A DNA stretch of 64,000 nt, taken from an uncultured Muribaculaceae bacterium. GTDB lineage: Bacteria; Bacteroidota; Bacteroidia; Bacteroidales; Muribaculaceae. This document shows positions 33,292 through 41,573 of this stretch, one piece after another. The DNA lies in assembly GCA_910584055.1 (NCBI GenBank), contig CAJTZS010000017.1, positions 17,654-81,653 of the forward strand, read 5' to 3'. Each line of letters begins with the position of its first letter. The first letter of the stretch is position 1. Under the pieces are notes generated by a model, which saw only the letters and a program-made list of their open reading frames with translations, made no database searches and was not told where the DNA came from. The position numbers were made by a program, and so were the translations under genes.

Positions 33292-35314
33292 AGAATCTGT
33301 CTTTACCGCTGTCAAGGAATTTGATATACCCCGGCACATCCTCCTTATATACGAATGCCGGAGCGAGTGGTTTTGCATTTTTATCTACTATTACATGATA
33401 TGGTTGCGCGTTCGCTCCAAATTTAGTGCGTTGTAAATAGCTCCATTTATCGCCAACCGTGCGCAGTGTCGTTTCCTTTCCGTTGCTTTCTTTCACAGTT
33501 ACAGGTTCCTTCAATGGAGTCTTGTCATCAACCATGAGGGTCACGAGTATGTAGTCATTGTCAATCTTTGACTTAACCGTAGGATCGGTCCAAACCGCAG
33601 CTTCCATTTTACGGCAGTTTACGCATCCATATCCGGAGAAGTCAAGAAGAACCGGCTTGTCAAGTTTTTCGGAAAGTCTCATCCCTTCTTCAAAATCATC
33701 TACTTGTGCGTGGACACTACCTTCGTACAAATTAAAATCTTGAGTTGACACCGGAGGCGCAAATGCGCTGATGCTTTTCAATGGCGCTCCCCACAGTCCC
33801 GGAAGCATATATACTGCGAAGGCAAGCGATACACAAGCCAACAAGAATCTTGTCACACCTATTTTCTCAACTTTGGAATCGTGTGGGAACGTTATTTTTC
33901 CAAGCAGGTAAATTCCGAGGAGAGCAAAGATTACAATCCACAAGGAGATGAACACCTCTCTGTCGAGAATCCTCCAACCGTATGCGAGATCTGCAACGGA
34001 AAGGAATTTAAGGGCAAGGGCAAGTTCAAGGAAGCCAAGCACAACTTTGACGGTGTTCATCCAGCCGCCGCTCTTCGGCATTGACTTCAGCATCGTCGGA
34101 AACATTGCAAAAAGCGAGAAGGGGAGGGCGAGGGCAAGGGCGAAACCGAACATGCCGATTGCCGGTGATATGAAATTAGATGTAGCGGCAGCCTCCACAA
34201 GAAGTGTGCCGATGATAGGTCCAGTGCAGGAGAAAGACACCAGGGCAAGTGTGAACGCCATAAAGAATATTGACAGATATCCTGTGGTGCTGTCAACTTT
34301 TGAGTCGATCTTGTTGGACCATGAAGCCGGCAATGTCAGTTCGAATCCACCCATGAAAGAGATGGCGAATACAACCAAAAGAAGGAAAAAGATGATATTG
34401 AAGATTGCACTTGTTGCAAGCTCATTCAACGCGGAGGCTCCAAAAATTATTGTTACAAGTAAACCGAGAAGAACGTATATAACAATAATGGATATCCCAT
34501 AAGTGGTTGCCGCGCCTATAGCCTTCCTTTTACTTTTATTCTGTTTTAAGAAAAAGCTGACTGTCATCGGAATCAACGGCCATACGCAAGGGGTGACCAA
34601 GGCAATGAGTCCACCGATGAAACCGGCTATGAATATATACCACAGGCTGCGCTCCTGTTGCTCGGGAGCTTTCTCGAAAACAGCCATCTCAGCCTCGACG
34701 TTATCCCACCAGCCATCTGCTTTCACTCCCGAAAGATTAGCTTGCGGAGCCACTAACGATTCAGCGGATTGCAGGGAATCTGTCATCTCTACAATTTCTT
34801 CAACTTTTTCACTACCATTTGCGTCATCATTTTTCGTGTTGTTATCCGCCTCTTCCTTTACTTCCTGTTTATTTACGATAGCCGTGCCGGAAAATTTATG
34901 GGAGTCGGCGACCTGCACACAACCCTTATCATCGCATACCTGACCTTTCACCTCCACCCCGACAGAGAACTTCTCATCGGTAGGGGTTAGTTTTTGTGTG
35001 AATTTTACGGTGCCAGTATAGAAATGTTCGTTTGACTCGAATATGTCATTGTATGCAACAGTGTATTTTTTGTCAGCCGTTACTCCTCCCGATGCTTTGC
35101 ACCCGCTATAATTAAAATAGAACTGCAAAGGCATTCCGCCATCAGGGTTATCAATAGCATAAAGATGATATCCCGGAGAAATTGTGGCAGTCATTTCTAT
35201 CGCTGGATTGGCGGTTTTATCGCCAACAAGGTTAAAGGTCCAATTGACCTGTGCGAATACAGCAGAGCTGCAAAATCCAATAAGGAGCAGGATTAAAGAC
35301 AGTGTTTTCTTCAT
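33275..35314 (-). CDS. dsbD: DsbD-like thiol:disulfide interchange protein
   Basis: The 679-residue protein has a signal peptide, an N-terminal beta domain (VNWTFNLVGDKTANPAIEM region), eight or so membrane segments of the DsbD/CcdA type (GGLIALVTPCVWPLIPMTVSFF, with FSCTGPIIGTLLV carrying the second cysteine), and a C-terminal thioredoxin domain with C-V-N-C in GYGCVNCRKMEAAVW. It moves electrons from cytoplasmic thioredoxin to periplasmic partners. The symbol follows the family; the exact partner is unknown. Confidence 0.9.
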   Translation of the reverse strand: MKKTLSLILLLIGFCSSAVFAQVNWTFNLVGDKTANPAIEMTATISPGYHLYAIDNPDGGMPLQFYFNYSGCKASGGVTADKKYTVAYNDIFESNEHFYTGTVKFTQKLTPTDEKFSVGVEVKGQVCDDKGCVQVADSHKFSGTAIVNKQEVKEEADNNTKNDDANGSEKVEEIVEMTDSLQSAESLVAPQANLSGVKADGWWDNVEAEMAVFEKAPEQQERSLWYIFIAGFIGGLIALVTPCVWPLIPMTVSFFLKQNKSKRKAIGAATTYGISIIVIYVLLGLLVTIIFGASALNELATSAIFNIIFFLLLVVFAISFMGGFELTLPASWSNKIDSKVDSTTGYLSIFFMAFTLALVSFSCTGPIIGTLLVEAAATSNFISPAIGMFGFALALALPFSLFAMFPTMLKSMPKSGGWMNTVKVVLGFLELALALKFLSVADLAYGWRILDREVFISLWIVIFALLGIYLLGKITFPHDSKVEKIGVTRFLLACVSLAFAVYMLPGLWGAPLKSISAFAPPVSTQDFNLYEGSVHAQVDDFEEGMRLSEKLDKPVLLDFSGYGCVNCRKMEAAVWTDPTVKSKIDNDYILVTLMVDDKTPLKEPVTVKESNGKETTLRTVGDKWSYLQRTKFGANAQPYHVIVDKNAKPLAPAFVYKEDVPGYIKFLDSGKDRFYAEDK

Positions 35315-35345
35315 TGATAGTAGAAATTTCTATGAATTAATTGTA

Positions 35346-35377
35346 CAAAGTTACTTTATTATAATCATTCGCGCAAA
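35346..35377 (-). promoter_or_regulatory. Promoter of the DsbD-like/TPR operon
   Basis: On the minus strand TTTG (35377-35374), 20 bp, TAACTTTG (35353-35346) is an exact consensus match. The leader is about 25-30 nt. Confidence 0.75.
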
Positions 35378-35462
35378 TTTAGCGAAACAAATAGACTCAA
35401 ATGCATTTTTTTAGATGTTTTTAAACAGATTTTAAGTTCGTAAATTATATGAATTAAATTTG

Positions 35463-35470
35463 TATATTTG
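35463..35470 (+). promoter_or_regulatory. -7 element for the iorAB operon
   Basis: TATATTTG fits TAnnTTTG. The -33 region is weak (TTCG at 35437-35440, 22-bp gap). The expected leader before the ATG at 35500 is short. Confidence 0.5.
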
Positions 35471-35499
35471 CAGAGTCCATTGACATTAATCTAAAAATC

Positions 35500-37122
35500 A
35501 TGAAAACAAAACGACTTTTACTCGGAGACGAGGCATTCGCGTTAGGTGCCATCAATGCCGGGCTATCCGGTGCGTATGCGTATCCTGGAACTCCATCTAC
35601 AGAAATCATGGAGTTCGTGCAATCAAATCCAACAGCCAAGGAACGTTGTATCCACTCTCATTGGTCGTCAAATGAGAAGACAGCTATGGAAGAAGCTCTC
35701 GGAATGTCTTTCTGTGGCAAGAGAGCCTTCACCTCAATGAAGCATGTGGGACTCAATGTAGCCGCCGATCCTTTTGTCAATTCTGCAATGACAGGAGCGA
35801 ACGGCGGTCTTATTGTTGTGGCTGCGGACGACCCGAGTATGCACTCATCTCAGAATGAGCAGGATTCTCGTTTCTATGCAGACTTCGCCATGATTCCGGC
35901 TCTTGAGCCGACGAATCAGCAAGAAGCCTACGATATGGCATCATACGCTTTTGAATTGTCGGAAAAATTCAATATCCCGGTGCTTTTCAGGTTTGTAACT
36001 CGTCTCAGCCATTCCAGGGCCGTTGTTGAGGTTGAGGACAATCCTGCTGAAGAAAATACGAACAGCTATCCGAAGAACCCTAAGCAATGGGTGCTGATGC
36101 CGGCTATGTCAAAGATTCGCAATCGCCAGCTCATTGCCGATTATGATGATTTTATCAAATCATCCGAAAAGTCTCCCTTCAATAGTTATGAAGAGGCCCC
36201 ACGCCATGAAATGGGAGTGATTGCAAGCGGCATTGCATATAATTATCTTAAGGAAGCGTTTAATGGGGACGTGCCGTTCCCCACAGTCAAGGTAAGTCAG
36301 TATCCGTTGCCTAAAAAACTTATCAGGCAGCTGTATGACTCCTGCGATTCAATCCTTGTACTTGAAGAAGGTCAACCTTTTATTGAATCAAGACTAAGGG
36401 GGTTGCTCGATACCGGAAAGAAAATATACGGTAAACTCAGTGGCGATGTAATACGTGACGGGGAGCTTACACCTGACGATGTTAAGATCACAATGTCGAA
36501 GATTGCTCCAACTGTTTCCGGAATATGCGCAGCGGATAAAAAAGCTGTCTCTGAGAAGGTTGTAGCTCGTCCACCTGCATTATGTCAGGGATGCGGTCAC
36601 AGGGATGTTTACGGTGCTCTAAATGAAGCCCTCGAAAGCTATGCCAACCCCAAAGTGTTCGGTGATATAGGATGTTACACCCTCGGTTTCCTGAAACCCT
36701 TCAATGCTATCGACACTTGTGTTGACATGGGAGCATCCATAACAATGGCAAAGGGCGCGGCTGATGCCGGCCAGCATCCATCAGTGGCTATTATTGGAGA
36801 TTCTACTTTCACTCACAGCGGAATGACCGGGCTGCTTGATGCAATAAACGAGAATTCGCCGGTTACGGTTATAATCTCAGATAACCTGACAACAGGAATG
36901 ACCGGTGGACAGGATTCTCAAGGCACAGGTAAAATAGAGGAGATATGCCTTGGCCTCGGTGCCCTTCCGGAACATGTACGCACGATTGATTCCCTTCCCA
37001 AGAATCATGACGAGATGGTGAAACTATTTAAGGAAGAGATAGATTATCCGGGATTGTCGGTTATCGTATCCAGAAGAGAGTGTATCCAGACTGCACGACG
37101 CCATGCATCTGCTAAAAAGTAA
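35500..37122 (+). CDS. iorA: Indolepyruvate:ferredoxin oxidoreductase, alpha subunit
   Basis: The 540-residue protein is the TPP-dependent subunit that oxidatively decarboxylates aryl-pyruvates to aryl-acetyl-CoA. The N-terminal pyrimidine domain starts LLGDEAFALGAINAGLSGAY and contains YPGTPSTEIMEF. The TPP-binding part has CQGCGHRDVY, then GDIGCYTLG and IGDSTFTHSGMTGLLDAINE. It stops soon after and lacks the C-terminal 2x[4Fe-4S] ferredoxin domain of archaeal IorA, as in shorter Bacteroidota forms. The beta subunit follows at 24 bp. Confidence 0.93.
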   Translation: MKTKRLLLGDEAFALGAINAGLSGAYAYPGTPSTEIMEFVQSNPTAKERCIHSHWSSNEKTAMEEALGMSFCGKRAFTSMKHVGLNVAADPFVNSAMTGANGGLIVVAADDPSMHSSQNEQDSRFYADFAMIPALEPTNQQEAYDMASYAFELSEKFNIPVLFRFVTRLSHSRAVVEVEDNPAEENTNSYPKNPKQWVLMPAMSKIRNRQLIADYDDFIKSSEKSPFNSYEEAPRHEMGVIASGIAYNYLKEAFNGDVPFPTVKVSQYPLPKKLIRQLYDSCDSILVLEEGQPFIESRLRGLLDTGKKIYGKLSGDVIRDGELTPDDVKITMSKIAPTVSGICAADKKAVSEKVVARPPALCQGCGHRDVYGALNEALESYANPKVFGDIGCYTLGFLKPFNAIDTCVDMGASITMAKGAADAGQHPSVAIIGDSTFTHSGMTGLLDAINENSPVTVIISDNLTTGMTGGQDSQGTGKIEEICLGLGALPEHVRTIDSLPKNHDEMVKLFKEEIDYPGLSVIVSRRECIQTARRHASAKK

Positions 37123-37145
37123 AACAATAAGTAGTAAGGAAAAAT

Positions 37146-37733
37146 ATGAAAACAGATATAATATTGGCAGGAGTTGGAGGTCAGGGAATATTGACTATAG
37201 CAACCATATTGGGGGCTGCTGCTTTGAAGGATAACCTGTACCTGAAACAGGCCGAAGTCCATGGCATGAGCCAAAGAGGTGGTGACGTTCAATCCAATTT
37301 ACGTATCAGTTCTAATCCGATACATTCAGATTTAATTCCATACGGGTCTGCAGACCTTATAGTATCCCTCGAACCGATGGAGGCTTTGAGATATATCCCC
37401 TACCTGTCTAAAGAAGGATGGGTGGTTACCAATACAAATCCGTTTGTGAATATCGATAACTATCCGGAGATGAAGGAAGTTGAGTCAGAACTGGAAAGAT
37501 GCGGAAACGTTGTAGCATTCAACATGGATGAGACAGCAAAGAGTCTAATGTCTCCGCGAAGTTCCAATATGGTGCTCCTTGGAGCTGCCTCGCCTTTCAT
37601 CGAGATTAACGTAGAAGAAATCGAATCGGCAATCATAAATCTTTTTGCTAAAAAGGGAGAAAAGATTGTCAACGGCAACCTCGAGGCGTTCCGTGCCGGA
37701 AGGAAGTATACAGAAAACCTTATAAATTCCTGA
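37146..37733 (+). CDS. iorB: Indolepyruvate:ferredoxin oxidoreductase, beta subunit
   Basis: The 195-residue protein has the 2-oxoacid oxidoreductase gamma-type fold: ILAGVGGQGILTIATILG at the N-terminus and HGMSQRGGDVQSNLRI, the standard motif pair of IorB. It partners IorA and sits in the same operon, with the aminotransferase gene starting five bases after its stop. Confidence 0.93.
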   Translation: MKTDIILAGVGGQGILTIATILGAAALKDNLYLKQAEVHGMSQRGGDVQSNLRISSNPIHSDLIPYGSADLIVSLEPMEALRYIPYLSKEGWVVTNTNPFVNIDNYPEMKEVESELERCGNVVAFNMDETAKSLMSPRSSNMVLLGAASPFIEINVEEIESAIINLFAKKGEKIVNGNLEAFRAGRKYTENLINS

Positions 37734-37737
37734 CTTT

Positions 37738-39051
37738 ATGTTTCCATTAAGCCAAGAAGCAATGGCGGATGCTATAAACCGTTTATCCATCATGGATCTT
37801 TCTTCCGCCACAATCCGTCAGATCTGCTCGCTTGCCAACGAACTTGAGAAAGATGCGCAAGACACGATGGTGCATCTTGAAATCGGCAATCCGGGGCTTG
37901 AAGCTGAAAATATAGGTGTCGAGGCAGAAGTTAAGGCATTGCGGGGAGGAATAGCAAACAAGTATCCCAATATTGCCGGCATCACACCTTTGAAACACGC
38001 CGCCAAAGAATTTGTAAAGGCGTTTATGAATATTGACATACCGGAGAAGGGGGTAGTGCCGACTGTGGGATCTATGCAGGCAAGTTTTACACTGATGCTA
38101 CTTCTCGCGCAGAGAATACCCGGCAAAGACACCATGCTCTTTCTTAATCCCGGTTTCCCCGCACAGCGCAATCAGGCTAAATTGCTTGGAATCAAAGAGG
38201 CTGCATTCGATATATATTCCTATCGAGGGAAGGCTCTTGAGGCAAAGCTTGAGAGCATATTGAAAGAAGGGAATGTCACGGGGATGATCTATAGTAACCC
38301 TAATAATCCCGCATGGACCAATCTCACTGAAGAGGAATTAGAGATCATAGGTAGATTGGCAACGAAATACGATGTCATAGTGCTTGAAGATCTCGCCTAT
38401 TTCGGAATGGACTTCAGAAAAGATATCAGCACTCCCGGTGTACCTCCGTATGTACCCACTGTTGCCAATTACACTGACAACTATATACTTATGCTTTCGG
38501 GATCCAAAATTTTCAGCTATGCAGGTCAGCGAATAGCCGTAGTGTGCATGAGTGAGAAAGTATATGACCGCAGGTATGAGTTCTTCCAGAATTTCTATGA
38601 GATGCCTGCATTCGGCGATGCGTATATTTACGGGGTGCTTTATTGCTCTTCTTCGGGGACAGCTCATTCTGCCCAGTATGCATTGGCAGCAATGATGGAG
38701 GCCGCAGTGAAAGGAGAATTGAACTTTGTGGATCATTGCAGCGAATATGCGCGCAAGGCGGCAAAAGCAAAAGAGATTTTCCTACGAAACGGATTCCATA
38801 TAGTTTATGAATTGGATGGCAACGAACCGATTGCCGATGGGTTCTTCTTTACTGCAGGGTACAAAGGGATGTCGGCCGATGAACTTCACAAAGAACTTCT
38901 CCGTTATGGAGTGGCATCCATTTCATTATGTTCTACCGGAAGCACGAGAGACGGCGTGAGGGTATGCGTCTCGATGATTCCGGATGAAGAAACGTTCGAA
39001 CGTCTTGACACTTTCCTTTCCCGATTTAATAAAGATCATGGACAACATTAA
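37738..39051 (+). CDS. PLP-dependent aminotransferase (fold type I)
   Basis: The 437-residue protein has IYSNPNNPAWTNLTEEEL (substrate/PLP region), VLEDLAYFGMD, and the Schiff-base lysine K257 in LSGSKIFSYAGQRIAVV. From its place behind iorAB it probably makes the aryl-pyruvate or other 2-oxoacid from the amino acid; the exact substrate cannot be read. The stop overlaps the start of the CoA-transferase gene by 14 bp. Confidence 0.87.
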   Translation: MFPLSQEAMADAINRLSIMDLSSATIRQICSLANELEKDAQDTMVHLEIGNPGLEAENIGVEAEVKALRGGIANKYPNIAGITPLKHAAKEFVKAFMNIDIPEKGVVPTVGSMQASFTLMLLLAQRIPGKDTMLFLNPGFPAQRNQAKLLGIKEAAFDIYSYRGKALEAKLESILKEGNVTGMIYSNPNNPAWTNLTEEELEIIGRLATKYDVIVLEDLAYFGMDFRKDISTPGVPPYVPTVANYTDNYILMLSGSKIFSYAGQRIAVVCMSEKVYDRRYEFFQNFYEMPAFGDAYIYGVLYCSSSGTAHSAQYALAAMMEAAVKGELNFVDHCSEYARKAAKAKEIFLRNGFHIVYELDGNEPIADGFFFTAGYKGMSADELHKELLRYGVASISLCSTGSTRDGVRVCVSMIPDEETFERLDTFLSRFNKDHGQH

Positions 39052-40339
39052 TTATATGTCAGCGGCGGAAGCCGTGAAACTTATCGAAAGCGGAGACCAT
39101 GTATATATCCAAGGGTCCACATCGATTCCTGAGGTACTCGTTGACGCGATGGCAGACAGAGGCCACGAATTGCGGGATGTGACCATATATTGCGCGTTTG
39201 CAGTGGGTAGAAGACCCTCACCGATTTGCAAACCGGAATTTAAAGACACTTTCCTTGTAGATTCATTTTTCGTGTCAAATGCGTTTCGCGAATGGATAGC
39301 ACAAGGCTATGGCACCATGACCCCACGATTCTTAGGTGAAGTGCCTGATTTATTCAGGGATGGCACCTGCAGAGTTGACGTGGCCTTAATCAACTGCTCT
39401 CTTCCCAATGAGCATGGAGAAGTGAGCTTCGGTGTATCGGCCGACCTCGCAACAAGTGCCGTGGAGTGTGCAGACAGGGTCATCGCCCAGATCAATCCCC
39501 ACGTGCCGTTCACTCCGGGAGATGCAGTAATCCATCTTTCACAATTGACAGCGGCAGTTGAAGTGAATGACCCTTTGGTGGAAGTGCCGACAGCGGTTCC
39601 GACAGAACAGGAGATAAGAATCGGTAACTATATCGCGGAGCTGATACCCGACGGGGCAACACTACAGATCGGTGTCGGAGGAATTCCTAATGCCGTGATC
39701 CGCGCGCTCGAGAATCATAAGCACCTGGGGCTACATACCGAAGCTATGACAGATGGTGTTTTGCCGTTGCTTGAAAAAGGGATTATCGACAATTCTCTGA
39801 AAAAAGTTATGCCGGGCAAATCGGTTGCTTCCCTTGCTCTTGGCTCGAATGCGTTGTATAAGTTCTTGGATCATAATGAAGATGTGATTTTTAAAGATGT
39901 AGCATGGACCAACAATCCATTTACAATTGCACAGAATCCCAAAGTGATGTCGATAAATTCATGTCTTGAGATTGACCTTACCGGACAGGTGTGCGCGGAC
40001 TCTATCGGTAGAAAAATTTTCTCCGGTGTCGGAGGGCAGCATGATTTTGTTTATGGCAGCTCACGGAGCGAAGGAGGTTTGTCTTTTCTTGCCATGCTCG
40101 CTACCACGGGCAAGGGTACAAATAAAATCAAACCGGTGTTGACAGAAGGTGCAGGTGTCGTAACGACACGTTTCCAGACAAATTACATCGTGACTGAATA
40201 CGGAGCAGTGAATCTTCGCGGGAAGAATCTCGCTGAAAGGGCAAAACTAATGATTTCCATAGCTGCGCCGCAATTCAGGGAAGAACTTGAGCGCGAGGCT
40301 CGCGAAAGATTCGGATATGCATTCTCCAGGATATATTGA
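39038..40339 (+). CDS. Acetyl-CoA hydrolase/transferase family CoA-transferase
   Basis: The 433-residue protein is counted from the ATG at 39038; the open frame to 38984 is inside the aminotransferase gene. It matches the 4-hydroxybutyrate/butyryl-CoA:acetate CoA-transferase group: IPEVLVDAMADR, QIGVGGIPNAVIRAL, HTEAMTDGVLPLLEKG with the catalytic Glu, and GVGGQHDFVYGS. In this operon it would exchange CoA from aryl-acetyl-CoA (or another acyl-CoA) to acetate, so that energy is kept as acetyl-CoA. The substrate is inferred from context. Confidence 0.9.
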   Translation: MDNINYMSAAEAVKLIESGDHVYIQGSTSIPEVLVDAMADRGHELRDVTIYCAFAVGRRPSPICKPEFKDTFLVDSFFVSNAFREWIAQGYGTMTPRFLGEVPDLFRDGTCRVDVALINCSLPNEHGEVSFGVSADLATSAVECADRVIAQINPHVPFTPGDAVIHLSQLTAAVEVNDPLVEVPTAVPTEQEIRIGNYIAELIPDGATLQIGVGGIPNAVIRALENHKHLGLHTEAMTDGVLPLLEKGIIDNSLKKVMPGKSVASLALGSNALYKFLDHNEDVIFKDVAWTNNPFTIAQNPKVMSINSCLEIDLTGQVCADSIGRKIFSGVGGQHDFVYGSSRSEGGLSFLAMLATTGKGTNKIKPVLTEGAGVVTTRFQTNYIVTEYGAVNLRGKNLAERAKLMISIAAPQFREELEREARERFGYAFSRIY

Positions 40340-40358
40340 CCTAAATATCATTTGATTT

Positions 40359-40427
40359 CCAACCACATATAACCACTTTTAGATGACCTCAAAAAATGGT
40401 TATATGTGGTTAATAGTGGTTCGTTGG
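40359..40427. repeat. Inverted array of AACCAC iterons, second locus
   Basis: AACCAC at 40361 and 40371 faces (A)TGGTT at 40396 and GTGGTT at 40406 and 40416, all at 10-bp spacing, in an inverted repeat beginning CCAACCACATATAACCA. The same motif array occurs at 10779-10920. It lies between the CoA-transferase stop and a terminator. Confidence 0.75.
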
Positions 40428-40449
40428 AGGTATAAATTTTAAATGTACT

Positions 40450-40490
40450 AATAAATTGGTTTGAGTATTAGCTCAAACCAATTTATTTTT
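40450..40490 (+). terminator. Intrinsic terminator of the iorAB operon
   Basis: A perfect 16-bp stem, AATAAATTGGTTTGAG (40450-40465) with its complement at 40472-40487, 6-nt loop, followed by T residues. Confidence 0.85.
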
Positions 40491-40522
40491 TGTAATGTTA
40501 ATCATCTGAAAGGATTTTTGGT

Positions 40523-40530
40523 TAATTTTG
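40523..40530 (+). promoter_or_regulatory. -7 element for the cation efflux gene
   Basis: TAATTTTG fits TAnnTTTG, 25 bp before the ATG at 40556. No clear -33 TTTG at the standard distance. Confidence 0.5.
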
Positions 40531-40555
40531 TAGCACAATTAGAAACAATAGGTAA

Positions 40556-41497
40556 ATGAAACATAATCATTCCCATCAAATAAACCTGAATGGTCTGCTT
40601 GATTTTCACGGCATACATGAAGCGCGACAGATACGTCGAGCAGTTACAATTGGGTGTATCGTAAATGTGATCCTGATGTCCATTAAGCTTATATTCGGTT
40701 ATTTAGGACACAGTGATGCTCTGGTTGCAGATGGATATCATTCATTAGGAGATGTCGGTTCGGACCTTGTGATGCTTACATTCGTGGGCCTTTCCTTTAA
40801 GAAAGCGAATGAAAGCTTTGCTTATGGATACGGTAAATTCGAAACTTTTGCATCTCTTGTAATTTCAGGCATATTGATTTTTATTGCCGTCATGGTTACA
40901 ATGGAAGCGGTTGAGTCAATAAAAAGTTATATGAATGGGGTAGTGCTTCCTCAACCTGACATATGGACTATAATCGCTATTGTTTTTGCTATAATATGTA
41001 AAGAGTTTTTATATCGGTTTTACCGGAGAGTCGGCAAGCAGACCAGGTGCAATGCATTAGTATCAAGCGCATGGCATCATAGAAGTGACGGATTTGCCTC
41101 GATAGCCACGCTTGTGGGTGTGTCATCCGCACACTTCCTCGGCGAGCAATGGCGCATACTCGACCCTTGCGCATCTCTTGTAATTGTAATATTCATTATA
41201 GTTCCGGCAATCAGGCTCTTCGCTCCCGCCTTCCGCGAATTGATGGAGGGGTCAATTCCACATCACGACTATATACAAGCCAAGGAGATTATCAGATCAC
41301 TTGATGGAGTAAAAGAATTGGAATTTCTTAAAACCCGTAAAAGCGGTCCATTTTTGATATTTGATGCAGTTGTCAGGGTCAACAGGCACATGAACATCGA
41401 AGATGGATATAAGATCACATGCGAAATAGAAGAATCGCTAAAACATAAATTCGGCAAGAACATACTGGTCAGTGTTGTCACCAAACCGGATATGTAA
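40556..41497 (+). CDS. Cation diffusion facilitator (metal efflux) protein
   Basis: The 313-residue protein has six membrane segments and the CDF metal-site motifs: DALVADGYHSLGDVGSD in helix 2 and HHRSDGFASIATLVG in helix 5 (H/DxxxD pairs). A cytoplasmic C-terminal domain follows. The His-containing N-terminus (KHNHSHQINL) may bind metal. It exports divalent metal such as zinc, iron or manganese; the ion cannot be assigned. It appears to be a single-gene unit between two terminators. Confidence 0.92.
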   Translation: MKHNHSHQINLNGLLDFHGIHEARQIRRAVTIGCIVNVILMSIKLIFGYLGHSDALVADGYHSLGDVGSDLVMLTFVGLSFKKANESFAYGYGKFETFASLVISGILIFIAVMVTMEAVESIKSYMNGVVLPQPDIWTIIAIVFAIICKEFLYRFYRRVGKQTRCNALVSSAWHHRSDGFASIATLVGVSSAHFLGEQWRILDPCASLVIVIFIIVPAIRLFAPAFRELMEGSIPHHDYIQAKEIIRSLDGVKELEFLKTRKSGPFLIFDAVVRVNRHMNIEDGYKITCEIEESLKHKFGKNILVSVVTKPDM

Positions 41498-41510
41498 TAA
41501 CGGATCCACT

Positions 41511-41559
41511 ATAATAAAAGAGGGGTTGCAATTCATTTTACAATCCCTCTTTTTATTAT
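41511..41559. terminator. Bidirectional terminator between the CDF gene and the GH35 gene
   Basis: ATAATAAAAGAGGGGTTG (41511-41528) pairs with CAATCCCTCTTTTTATTAT (41541-41559) with one or two mismatches; A/T tracts on both sides suit both strands. Confidence 0.8.
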
Positions 41560-41573
41560 ATCATCTGTTCCTG

